Shown one piece after another: positions 18,656 to 27,697 of a stretch of 64,000 nucleotides of DNA. Source of the DNA: Bacteroidota bacterium. Its GTDB lineage: Bacteria > Bacteroidota > Bacteroidia > Chitinophagales > Saprospiraceae. The notes under the pieces were generated by a model. That model was given only the letters and a program-made list of their open reading frames with translations. It made no database searches and was not told the origin of the DNA. The first letter of the stretch is position 1. Every line of letters starts with the position of its first letter. The translations under genes were made by a program, and so were the position numbers. The DNA is taken from NCBI GenBank assembly GCA_029572935.1, contig JAKQHM010000052.1, positions 62,001 to 126,000 of the forward strand, written 5' to 3'.

Positions 18656-21538
18656 ATGAATCCATTTGCCCGTACAGATAAATTTGAAAGCAGGCACATC
18701 GGCACACTGGGGCCGGACCTGAGTGCCATGCTGAGGACCATGGGACTCGGCAGCGTCGATCAGCTGATCCAGGAGACCATTCCGGATCACATACGCCGTA
18801 AGGACGAAATGAAAATTCCTGCCGCACAGGCTGAGTTTGACTATCTCCAGGAGCTCAAGCAGCTGGCCGCTCAAAACCGTCCTTTCAAATCATTTATCGG
18901 ACAGGGTTATTATGGTACCGTGACACCCAGTGTGATCAGCCGCAACGTCTTTCAGAATCCGGGCTGGTACACTCAGTACACCCCTTATCAGGCAGAAATC
19001 GCGCAGGGCAGACTGGAAGCGCTGTTGAATTTTCAAACCATGGTATCGGATCTCACCGGACTGCCAATCGCCAATGCCTCTCTTCTGGATGAAGGCACGG
19101 CAGCTGCAGAAGCCATGCTGATGTTTTACCATGCCAAGGCAGGGAAAAACAAGGAAACCTCTCCCCGCGTATTTTTCGTGGACAGGGGCGTATATGGTCA
19201 AACCTTATCCGTTTTGAAATCCCGGTCCTGGCCCAATCACATAGAGATCGTGACCGGTGATGTTCTCAAAGATCCGATTCCTGATTCCTGTTTCGGTGTT
19301 TTGCTGCAATATCCGGATGCCAGAGGTTCGGTTGAAGATTACACAGCCTTCATTGAAACAGCTCATCAAAAATCCTGTTATGTGGCCATGGCTACAGATC
19401 TGATGGCTCTGTGCATGATCAAATCTCCGGGTGAATTGGGAGCCGACGTGGCCTTGGGCAACAGCCAGCGATTTGGAGTGCCCATGGGATTCGGAGGTCC
19501 ACATGCAGCGTTTTTTGCCGTAAAGGATGAATTTAAAAGGGATATCCCGGGCAGGATCATCGGTGTTTCAATCGACGAGCACGGCAACCGCGCATTGCGC
19601 ATGGCGTTACAGACCCGTGAACAGCACATTCGCCGCGAAAAAGCCACTTCCAATATTTGCACAGCACAGGCGCTTCTATCCATCATGGCTTCCATGTATG
19701 CGGTTTATCACGGCCCGGAAGGCCTGTACCGCATCAGCCGAAGGATCCACGATATGACCGCCAGTCTGGCAGATGCGCTGTTATCTCTGGGATACAAGCT
19801 GGGCAGCAATCAGTATTATGATACGATCAGCATTCTCGCCGATTCGGATGTGCGTGCCCGAATCCGCAAGGAATCAGAAGCTGCCATGATCAATTTCTGG
19901 TACACGGATGAAGCAGTGCAGATCTCTCTGGACGAAACAGCTCAGGAGGAGACTCTTAAGACCATCGCCTCTGTTTTTGCCAAGGCAGCGGGCAAGTCCA
20001 ATGCTGTTTTGCTCATGCCTTCCAGCGGACCCAGGATTCAGTCACATCTGATCAGAACCTCTGAATACCTTACTCATCCTATCTTCAATACCAAGCATAC
20101 GGAATCCGCCATGATGCGGTACATCAAGAGTCTGGAAAACAAGGATCTCTCATTGGTGCATTCCATGATCTCACTGGGTTCCTGTACCATGAAGCTCAAT
20201 GCCGCTACCGAGTTGATACCGGTCAGCTGGCCTGAATTCAGCGATGTGCATCCTTTTGTTCCTCAGGATCAGGTAGCAGGTTACCTGGCCATGGTCCGCG
20301 ATCTGGAGGAATACCTCTGCCAGGCAACCGGATTTACAGCTTGTTCGCTGCAGCCCAACTCAGGAGCTCAGGGTGAATTTGCAGGGTTGCTCACGATCAA
20401 GGCCTATCACGAATCCCGCGGAGACAAGCAAAGGAATGTAGCCCTCATCCCGGCCTCTGCGCATGGTACCAATCCGGCTTCCGCCGTGGTGGCAGGCATG
20501 GATGTCGTGGTCACTTCCTGCGACGAAAACGGAAACATAATCGTAGAAGATATTCGGGCAAAAGCAGAACAATACAAAGATCGTCTGGCCTGTCTGATGG
20601 TCACTTATCCTTCTACCCATGGTGTTTTTGAAACAGCCATCCAGGAGATTTGTAAAATCGTGCATGATTTTGGCGGACTGGTCTATATGGACGGAGCCAA
20701 TATGAATGCCCAGGTGGGCCTCACGAGTCCTGCAACCATTGGCGCGGATGTATGTCACCTAAATCTGCACAAGACTTTCGCCATTCCACATGGAGGTGGA
20801 GGTCCTGGTATGGGTCCCATTTGTGTCAACGATAAGCTGAAACCTTTTTTACCTGGTCATCCCTACATGGATTCCCTCAACAAGGGCCAGGCCGTGCCGG
20901 CAGTGTCTGCCACGCCCTATGGATCAGCCAGCATTTTGCTGATTTCATATGCTTACATCCGCATGCTGGGACCGGATGGAATGACCCGCTCTACGGTTCA
21001 CGCTATTCTCAATGCCAACTACATCGCCTATCGTCTGGGCAAACGCTATAAAGTGCTCTACAAGGGAGAAAAGGGCCGCGTGGCACATGAACTTATCCTG
21101 GATCTGCGCCCTTATAAGGACGTTGGAGTTTCTGCAGAGGACGTTGCCAAAAGGCTAATGGATTATGGCTTTCACGCGCCCACGCTTTCATTCCCGGTCG
21201 CAGGTACCATCATGATCGAGCCTACTGAATCTGAAAATCTCGAAGAGCTGGACCGCTTTTGCGATGCCCTTTTGAGTATCCACGAAGAGATCGATGAAAT
21301 CGCCAGAGGGGAATATCCTGCTGACAATAATGTGCTGCACAATGCGCCCCATACCGCTGCGGTGATTACGGCCGATGAATGGAACCGGCCTTACAGCCGC
21401 CAGAAGGCAGCTTACCCCTTGCCTTACCTATCTCATTCCAATAAATTCTGGCCTATGGTCAGCAGGGTCAATAATGCCTATGGCGACCGCAATCTCATCT
21501 GCACTTGTCCGCCATTGGAAGATTATATGAACGGCTGA
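18656..21538 (+). CDS. gcvP: Glycine dehydrogenase (aminomethyl-transferring), P protein
   Basis: FESRHIG start, SLGSCTMKLNA, HLNLHKTFAIPHGGGGPGMGP PLP motif. Confidence 0.97.
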   Translation: MNPFARTDKFESRHIGTLGPDLSAMLRTMGLGSVDQLIQETIPDHIRRKDEMKIPAAQAEFDYLQELKQLAAQNRPFKSFIGQGYYGTVTPSVISRNVFQNPGWYTQYTPYQAEIAQGRLEALLNFQTMVSDLTGLPIANASLLDEGTAAAEAMLMFYHAKAGKNKETSPRVFFVDRGVYGQTLSVLKSRSWPNHIEIVTGDVLKDPIPDSCFGVLLQYPDARGSVEDYTAFIETAHQKSCYVAMATDLMALCMIKSPGELGADVALGNSQRFGVPMGFGGPHAAFFAVKDEFKRDIPGRIIGVSIDEHGNRALRMALQTREQHIRREKATSNICTAQALLSIMASMYAVYHGPEGLYRISRRIHDMTASLADALLSLGYKLGSNQYYDTISILADSDVRARIRKESEAAMINFWYTDEAVQISLDETAQEETLKTIASVFAKAAGKSNAVLLMPSSGPRIQSHLIRTSEYLTHPIFNTKHTESAMMRYIKSLENKDLSLVHSMISLGSCTMKLNAATELIPVSWPEFSDVHPFVPQDQVAGYLAMVRDLEEYLCQATGFTACSLQPNSGAQGEFAGLLTIKAYHESRGDKQRNVALIPASAHGTNPASAVVAGMDVVVTSCDENGNIIVEDIRAKAEQYKDRLACLMVTYPSTHGVFETAIQEICKIVHDFGGLVYMDGANMNAQVGLTSPATIGADVCHLNLHKTFAIPHGGGGPGMGPICVNDKLKPFLPGHPYMDSLNKGQAVPAVSATPYGSASILLISYAYIRMLGPDGMTRSTVHAILNANYIAYRLGKRYKVLYKGEKGRVAHELILDLRPYKDVGVSAEDVAKRLMDYGFHAPTLSFPVAGTIMIEPTESENLEELDRFCDALLSIHEEIDEIARGEYPADNNVLHNAPHTAAVITADEWNRPYSRQKAAYPLPYLSHSNKFWPMVSRVNNAYGDRNLICTCPPLEDYMNG

Positions 21539-21558
21539 TCCATAGTCAAACCGGACCG

Positions 21559-22170
21559 ATGCAGATCAGCGCAGAATATTGCAGCAGTGTATTTCACGAG
21601 GTCATCAAGACTTATCATCTGACGGATGATGTCGATACACTCTATCCATTTGAAGGCGGGCAATCCGATATTCACCATATGTTGATGAGGAAATGCTGGA
21701 TAGACTGTGTGCAATGGCATCTGGAGGACATCATACGGAGACCTGATTTGCCTGCGCCCAGATTCATCGAAATCAAAAGAAGAATAGACCGGTCCAATCA
21801 GGAGCGGACAGACCTCGTCGAAAAAATCGACGACTGGTTTTTGAATGAACTGAAATCGGTTTCTGTAAACAAGGATGCCCGGATCAATACCGAAACACCT
21901 GCCTGGGCTCTGGACAGGCTTTCTATTCTGATGCTCAAATTGTGGCACATGGACGAACAGGCCAGGAGGGCGGATGCAGAAGAGCACCACAGGGCGATGT
22001 GCAGTCAGAAGTATTCCGTTTTACTCGATCAGAAAAATGACCTCTGTGCCAGTATCAACAGCCTGATGGAAGAACTGGAGCAGGGAAGGGCGTTGATGAA
22101 AGTGTACAGACAAATGAAAATGTACAATGATCCCTCTACGAATCCGGAATTGTACAAAAGCAAGAGCTGA
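21559..22170 (+). CDS. DUF4254 family protein
   Basis: YPFEGGQSDIHHMLMRKCWIDCVQWHLEDIIRRPDL; adjacent GT9 gene as in other Bacteroidota. Confidence 0.8.
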   Translation: MQISAEYCSSVFHEVIKTYHLTDDVDTLYPFEGGQSDIHHMLMRKCWIDCVQWHLEDIIRRPDLPAPRFIEIKRRIDRSNQERTDLVEKIDDWFLNELKSVSVNKDARINTETPAWALDRLSILMLKLWHMDEQARRADAEEHHRAMCSQKYSVLLDQKNDLCASINSLMEELEQGRALMKVYRQMKMYNDPSTNPELYKSKS

Positions 22171-22173
22171 AGG

Positions 22174-23259
22174 ATGAAGCTCCTGGTCATCCGGTTTTCT
22201 GCACTGGGCGATGTGACCATGACCCATCCGGTCATCAGAAGGGCAATCGAGTTGAATCCAAAAGTTGAAATTCACTTTCTCACCCGAAAGAATTTTTCAT
22301 TTATCATGGACTCCATCCCGGGCGTAAAGGTCCTGGGCCATGAGTTCGATCCTGGAATCAGGGGGTTTGTACAATTGGTACGCATTTGTTTTTCTCTGCG
22401 GATGGAATCATATGATGCAGTGGTCGATTTACACGGAAACCTCCGTTCTGCCTGTATTGGGTGGTTTCTCAGAATGTCGGGCATTCCGGTTTTCAAAATT
22501 GACAAAGGACGCAAGGAAAAGAAAAAATACATCGGCACACAGCCTCAAAGCAGGATGAGTTTGCGTCACCATTACCTTCGCTATGCAGATGTTTTCAGAG
22601 CGGCAGGAATGAATCTGCCAGAAGAAATAGAAAGTTACGAAACTGTCAGATGGCCCGAAGATCCGGTTCAGGAAAAAGAATTGGATCGGTTGATGGATGA
22701 ACATGGCTGGCGGGGAAGGCCTCTGATCGGACTCGCTGCTTTTGCACGCCATATCTGGAAGGAATATCCGACAGAAAAATCAGAAAATCTGCTGAAGAAA
22801 ATTCTGGATGAGGCAGATTCAGAATCTTTGATTTTTCTCATCGGAGGTGGTGATCGCGAAAACCAGATCATGGAGCAATGGCAGAGCCTCTATCCGGATC
22901 GCATCAAACTGCTGCATGCCTATATGCCCCTGCGGCTTCAGGTACGTTTTTTTTCCAGATTATCAGTTCTGATGACCATGGATTCGGCCAATCTGCATTT
23001 AGCATCTCTTTCGGGTGTACCCAGGATCATTTCCGTGTGGGGTCCTACTCATGCGGATCTGGGCTTTGGTCCGTCTGCAGGTCCCAGACATACACTCGTC
23101 CAAATAGATCCCGTGCAGCTTTCCTGCAGACCCTGTTCTGTTTTCGGTAATAAAGAATGCAGCAGGGGAGATCATGCCTGCATGCACATGATTGATGAAC
23201 AGATCATCGCAGATGAAATTTTGAACTCTGTCAAAGGTCTTTCTTCCGGTAGATCCTGA
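22174..23259 (+). CDS. Glycosyltransferase family 9 (heptosyltransferase-like)
   Basis: MKLLVIRFSALGDVTMTHPVIR, DLHGNLRS, SVWGPTHADLGFGP. Confidence 0.9.
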   Translation: MKLLVIRFSALGDVTMTHPVIRRAIELNPKVEIHFLTRKNFSFIMDSIPGVKVLGHEFDPGIRGFVQLVRICFSLRMESYDAVVDLHGNLRSACIGWFLRMSGIPVFKIDKGRKEKKKYIGTQPQSRMSLRHHYLRYADVFRAAGMNLPEEIESYETVRWPEDPVQEKELDRLMDEHGWRGRPLIGLAAFARHIWKEYPTEKSENLLKKILDEADSESLIFLIGGGDRENQIMEQWQSLYPDRIKLLHAYMPLRLQVRFFSRLSVLMTMDSANLHLASLSGVPRIISVWGPTHADLGFGPSAGPRHTLVQIDPVQLSCRPCSVFGNKECSRGDHACMHMIDEQIIADEILNSVKGLSSGRS

Positions 23260-23998
23260 TCGAAATCAGAGTAGGAATCAGGATCCACAACAACATAGTC
23301 CCCAATGTAAATGCAGACCCGATCAAACTACTGAAGAATTCTTTATACAGCGCCCCCGTATAACCCATCAGAGCACTGATGTCCAGTTTGAGCATCATCG
23401 ATATGCGGCACAGATCGATGGGATTGAGGGCGGCCAGAAAAACCACAAATTTTTCCAAGGGGTAATCGCTGAAGTTCATCAGCAGGGTCATGATGATGAC
23501 GTCATAGAGAAGTGAAAAGTAAAACCAGGCTAAGAGGACCAGACCCAGGCCCCTGGATTTTTCTCTGGACAGGATGACCACCAGCAAGGCGATCGCCGCG
23601 CAGGCCACCGAGAGGACCATTGTGATCAGAATGAGGTAGAGTATGGTGCTGCCCGCTCCAAAAATCAGTGCAGGAATCCCAAGACCCAAACCCAGACTCA
23701 GTGCCAGACTGATCGATACAGCGATCATTTCGCTCAGGATGATCCGGGTGCGTGCAACCGGAAGGCTTAGCAGGACTTCCTTAAACTCGTATGCATTGAA
23801 ATAGTAGTTACCTGCGAAAATCATGGAGATAAGGGGCACCACGATGATGACAATGTTCATCAGGCTGAGTACTGCCTTTGTCTGGTTTTCGTCCAGGTAC
23901 AAAAGAGAGAAGGAGGTCACCAGAAAAAAGAGCGTCAGACCCAGGATCACCTTGTTTTTTATAATATCGATCAGAAAGTACTTGATTATTTTGATCAT
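23231..23998 (-). CDS. nosY: ABC transporter permease of the nos cluster (NosY-like)
   Basis: Multi-TM protein directly downstream of the NosF-like ATPase and NosD. Confidence 0.8.
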   Translation of the reverse strand: MIKIIKYFLIDIIKNKVILGLTLFFLVTSFSLLYLDENQTKAVLSLMNIVIIVVPLISMIFAGNYYFNAYEFKEVLLSLPVARTRIILSEMIAVSISLALSLGLGLGIPALIFGAGSTILYLILITMVLSVACAAIALLVVILSREKSRGLGLVLLAWFYFSLLYDVIIMTLLMNFSDYPLEKFVVFLAALNPIDLCRISMMLKLDISALMGYTGALYKEFFSSLIGSAFTLGTMLLWILIPTLISIRIYRKKDL

Positions 23999-24008
23999 GC
24001 CGGGTGCT

Positions 24009-24716
24009 TCAGGATGGGTTGAGTATATGGGCTATGGCTTTGCTCAGGCGCGATTCTCCGGACTTTTCGCGCAGTTCTGCAAAACTGTAATCAATTCTTA
24101 CCTTTCCGTCCTGAAGGTAGTTGATACGTGATGCAAAATCCTCCAGATCACTCAAAATGTGGGATGTGATAATCATTAGCCGTACTGATTTATCAGTGCG
24201 GTGAATTTTTCCTTTCAGGATCTCCACAGCGACCGGATCCAATCCTGCTGTGGGTTCATCCATGATGAGTACTTTGGGGCTGAACATAAAAGCGAGTGCG
24301 GAATTTACCTTTTGCCGGGTACCTCCGGACAAACTCTTCATCGTTTTATCGCGTATCTGTTCGATTTTAAATTCTTCGTACAGCTCCATGTCCCGATCGG
24401 AATCCTTGACATTGCGCACATCGGTGAGAATATCCAGCATTTCACCGACGCGCAGCTGATCGGGAAATCTGCTGATCTGCGACATGTATCCAATATCTTT
24501 CCGGTATTCGTATGAATTCAGGATTGACCGGCCCATAAAATGAATGTCGCCCGCACTGGGAAACACAAGTCCCAAAATACATTTGATCAGCGTCGTCTTG
24601 CCCGAACCGTTGGGCCCAATCAAGGCAATTACATCTCCCTGGTTCCAGGTAAGATCCACAGAATCCAACGCTCGTACGTTTCCATATTTTTTGTGTAGTG
24701 TTTGAATCTGGATCAT
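24009..24716 (-). CDS. nosF: ABC transporter ATP-binding protein (NosF-like)
   Basis: GPNGSGKTTLIKCILG, LSGGTRQKVNSALAFM, LIMDEPTAGLDP. Confidence 0.88.
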   Translation of the reverse strand: MIQIQTLHKKYGNVRALDSVDLTWNQGDVIALIGPNGSGKTTLIKCILGLVFPSAGDIHFMGRSILNSYEYRKDIGYMSQISRFPDQLRVGEMLDILTDVRNVKDSDRDMELYEEFKIEQIRDKTMKSLSGGTRQKVNSALAFMFSPKVLIMDEPTAGLDPVAVEILKGKIHRTDKSVRLMIITSHILSDLEDFASRINYLQDGKVRIDYSFAELREKSGESRLSKAIAHILNPS

Positions 24717-25978
24717 AAAGGGTAGGGTGTTAGGACCGGAGATAAATCCTGAAGGTCAATGGGGGTGAGAACCGGAATGGCTTTTTCCACTTCATCCAGA
24801 ATGACGGTCAGGGCACTCCGGAGCAATATCAGAAAGGCAGAATTTTGCTCCACCAGAACGGAATAAAGACTGACAGGATTGTAAGGGATATCGCCAAACT
24901 GGTCCTTGTTGAGATCATACCCTTTGTACCGGTCCCAATAATTTGAGTTAAATTTGCTGAGTACCAAAGTACCGTTGCAGGCTACATCGAAGGTGTTGCC
25001 CATAAAGTTGTTGTAGGCGATTTGATTGTCCGTACAACTGGCTTGCACTCTGAGGGCCCAGCCGTTTTCCTGAAAAAGATTGGAATCAATAACACAACGG
25101 TTGGATCCCTCCATAAAAACCCCGGCAGAATTTCTGATGAACTTGTTGTGGATGATCCGGCTGTCGGTGATGTCTTTTAATAAAATCCCAAAGGAAGAAG
25201 GACCCCAGTTGTCCTGAAACTCATTTTGAATCATATCCACCTGGTGTGAATACATCACAGCCACTCCCGCTCCGTTCTTCAGGAAACGATTGTGCTGATA
25301 GCTGTTCTGATGGCTGAACATAAAGTGGAGTCCATATCGTATGTTTTTTGTACTGGTATTTTTCTGGATACGTGAATCGGTTACAAATTCGAGATATATT
25401 CCGTCCCGGTGTCCGCTGCTCAGGTTGTTGAACACCTCCATGTGGTCGCATTTCCAGAAGTGAATGGCATTTCCCGTGTTTTGTTCCTGGTCCGGAGTAC
25501 CTTCCACGCTGCAGTTCCAGATCTTTCCATAGGAACAATTTGAAACATGGATTCCAAAGTATGAATTGCGAATGGTGCAGGATTCAATTTTAAAATACCG
25601 CGAACCGACGATCTTGATGGAAGCAAAGTCATTCATGGCAGAATAACCGCTGTTGATAAAGGTCAAGCCTACAATGCTGACATCATCTGCACCCACGGTC
25701 AGAATCTCATATTTCTTTTCTCCGTCCAGGACCGGATTTCCCATGCCCATCAGGGTTAGACTTTTGTCGAGCACGATGTTGCCTTCCTTGTACAATCCCG
25801 ATTCGATCCAGATAGTATCCCCACATAATGCTTTCTGAGTGGCTCCTGAAATACTGGTGATACCTTGCTCAGGGCCTACTCTGATACTGCCTGCATGAAG
25901 AAAATGGGCTGTACACCAAAGCATCAGACCCATTACGAGCCTGAGTTTAATTGTTTCCAACCAGATCATAAATTTCAT
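24713..25978 (-). CDS. nosD: Nitrous oxide reductase maturation protein NosD (parallel beta-helix)
   Basis: Beta-helix repeats; SNYWDRYKGYDLNKDQFGDIPYNPVSLYS signature. Confidence 0.92.
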   Translation of the reverse strand: MKFMIWLETIKLRLVMGLMLWCTAHFLHAGSIRVGPEQGITSISGATQKALCGDTIWIESGLYKEGNIVLDKSLTLMGMGNPVLDGEKKYEILTVGADDVSIVGLTFINSGYSAMNDFASIKIVGSRYFKIESCTIRNSYFGIHVSNCSYGKIWNCSVEGTPDQEQNTGNAIHFWKCDHMEVFNNLSSGHRDGIYLEFVTDSRIQKNTSTKNIRYGLHFMFSHQNSYQHNRFLKNGAGVAVMYSHQVDMIQNEFQDNWGPSSFGILLKDITDSRIIHNKFIRNSAGVFMEGSNRCVIDSNLFQENGWALRVQASCTDNQIAYNNFMGNTFDVACNGTLVLSKFNSNYWDRYKGYDLNKDQFGDIPYNPVSLYSVLVEQNSAFLILLRSALTVILDEVEKAIPVLTPIDLQDLSPVLTPYPL

Positions 25979-26381
25979 TCCAGGAATAAATGCGCAGGCT
26001 GCTGTCTTGCAAGACGGATGGGATTTCCTCCTTTTTTGCGAAAGTAGCGATGTTGAAATTCATAGGGCTTTTGATCTTATCGCCCGTGGCATAAACAGCC
26101 TGTCCGACTTCCATTAAATCCTGGTCAGTCCCGTATTTTATCGTCAATATATGCGCAAGTTCGGAACGATCGAGAGCTCCGGATTTCATCATCTGAATCA
26201 TACAACCCAGATCATCGAATTTATACACTCTCCCTTTTTTACTGACGATTTGGGATGCATAACCCTTTTCCATTATTGTCATCTTACAGGTATAGCACAA
26301 ATCCGTGCCATACCGCATGGGCTCGGGAGTGACGTTGCAGGAGAGAAGAAAAACCAGGAGGAAGAGTGGAAACCATTTCAT
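25947..26381 (-). CDS. nosL: NosL-type copper lipoprotein
   Basis: LLSCNVTPEPMRYGTDLCYTCKMTIMEKGYASQIVSKKGRVYKFDDLGCMIQMM; ATG 26381 used rather than ORF-track start 26459. Confidence 0.9.
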   Translation of the reverse strand: MKWFPLFLLVFLLSCNVTPEPMRYGTDLCYTCKMTIMEKGYASQIVSKKGRVYKFDDLGCMIQMMKSGALDRSELAHILTIKYGTDQDLMEVGQAVYATGDKIKSPMNFNIATFAKKEEIPSVLQDSSLRIYSWNEIYDLVGNN

Positions 26382-26962
26382 ACTGATGATTTTTTCATTT
26401 TCCAAAGATGATAAAAATAAATGCCAAAAAAGACGGTGACCACGACGATCAGAATCCAAGCTCCTACATCCGGCATGGAATACGAGTCAAAATTAAGTAA
26501 TCTTTTGTGTCCGATGACCGGAGGCTGATAGGACATGCCTGGTACCTTGATGGCTGCATCTTCGGCCAGGTTGTGCCCGTATTCGTATCCCCACCTGTAG
26601 AAGTCGTAGAGCGTAAATATGCCGCCGAAAATAGTCATAACTATGTACCAGAAAAGTCCCCTGAGGTAACCAAAATAGGCCACTGCCAGACCGAGGAGTA
26701 TGTATCCGAATAAAACGAATTTAATGATCACGAACTCCGGGAACATCTCCACGCTGATGTGTCGCATACCGATGTAGTGATTGAGTCCGTTGATGATCTC
26801 GATATCACCTTTGAGGTCGTTGTGCCAGATCTTCATCACCAGACCTTCGGGGTATTGCGGTGCGAAGAGGTCGATGCGCCAAATGGGCACAAACAAGATG
26901 GCGATAAGGCAAAGAGAAAGGGCTGCGATGAGCCATCTGAAACGATTTTCCATGACCGTCAT
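26378..26962 (-). CDS. Nos-cluster integral membrane protein, unknown function
   Basis: About 4 predicted TM segments; loop EGLVMKIWHNDLKGDIEIINGLNHYIGMRHISVEMFPE; between the fasciclin gene and nosL. Confidence 0.7.
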   Translation of the reverse strand: MTVMENRFRWLIAALSLCLIAILFVPIWRIDLFAPQYPEGLVMKIWHNDLKGDIEIINGLNHYIGMRHISVEMFPEFVIIKFVLFGYILLGLAVAYFGYLRGLFWYIVMTIFGGIFTLYDFYRWGYEYGHNLAEDAAIKVPGMSYQPPVIGHKRLLNFDSYSMPDVGAWILIVVVTVFFGIYFYHLWKMKKSSV

Positions 26963-27039
26963 AACTGTATAAATTTAAATTCAAAAAGAAATAAACCGGG
27001 CCAGTTTGGATGCTTCAGGCAGCCCTTGATGAAAATGAT

Positions 27040-27594
27040 TTATTTAGCCGGTGGCAGGAGTACTCCGTCAATGATATAAATCAAGCCATTGGATGCAGGT
27101 ACTGTGGCGATGACGTTGATGTTGTCGTTGACCATCATCTTGTCGCCCTGCATTTTGATGGTTACATTGTCTCCGTTTGCCATACCGATATTTTGTCCGT
27201 CAGATAAGTACTCCTGCTTGTAAACGCCCACAGCCACGTGGTATTCCAATATATTGCGCAGGTCATTCTTTTTTTCAGGTTTTACCAAACCTTCAACGGT
27301 ACCTGCAGGCAATTTCGCAAAAGCATCGTTGGTGGGTGCAAATACAGTAAAAGGTCCTGCATTGGAAATGTCATCCACGTACTCAGCCGCTTTCAGTGCG
27401 GTGACCAGGGTCGTGTGGTCAGGAGATCCCACAGCGATTTTGACTATGTCTTTTTGGGAAACATCGTCCTGCACCGCTTCCTGTCCTCCTGCTTGTGGAG
27501 TTTCTGCGGTTTCGGCTGCAGCTTGCTGTGTACCGGGATTGTTGCAGGCCCATGAGAATAGGACCATGGCGAAAAGTATCCATATATGTTTCAT
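27040..27594 (-). CDS. Fasciclin-domain lipoprotein
   Basis: TLVTALKAAEYVDDISNAGPFTVFAPTNDAFAKLPAGTVEGL..LEYHV, lipobox-like FSWAC; ATG 27594 chosen. Confidence 0.92.
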   Translation of the reverse strand: MKHIWILFAMVLFSWACNNPGTQQAAAETAETPQAGGQEAVQDDVSQKDIVKIAVGSPDHTTLVTALKAAEYVDDISNAGPFTVFAPTNDAFAKLPAGTVEGLVKPEKKNDLRNILEYHVAVGVYKQEYLSDGQNIGMANGDNVTIKMQGDKMMVNDNINVIATVPASNGLIYIIDGVLLPPAK

Positions 27595-27697
27595 AATTCT
27601 GATGTTTTTGTTTGAAGCAATTGAAAAATCCGGGAGCGGGCGGCACGGGAATATGGAACCGGCATACCCGCCCCGGAGAAACTTAGTTATGTTGTAA

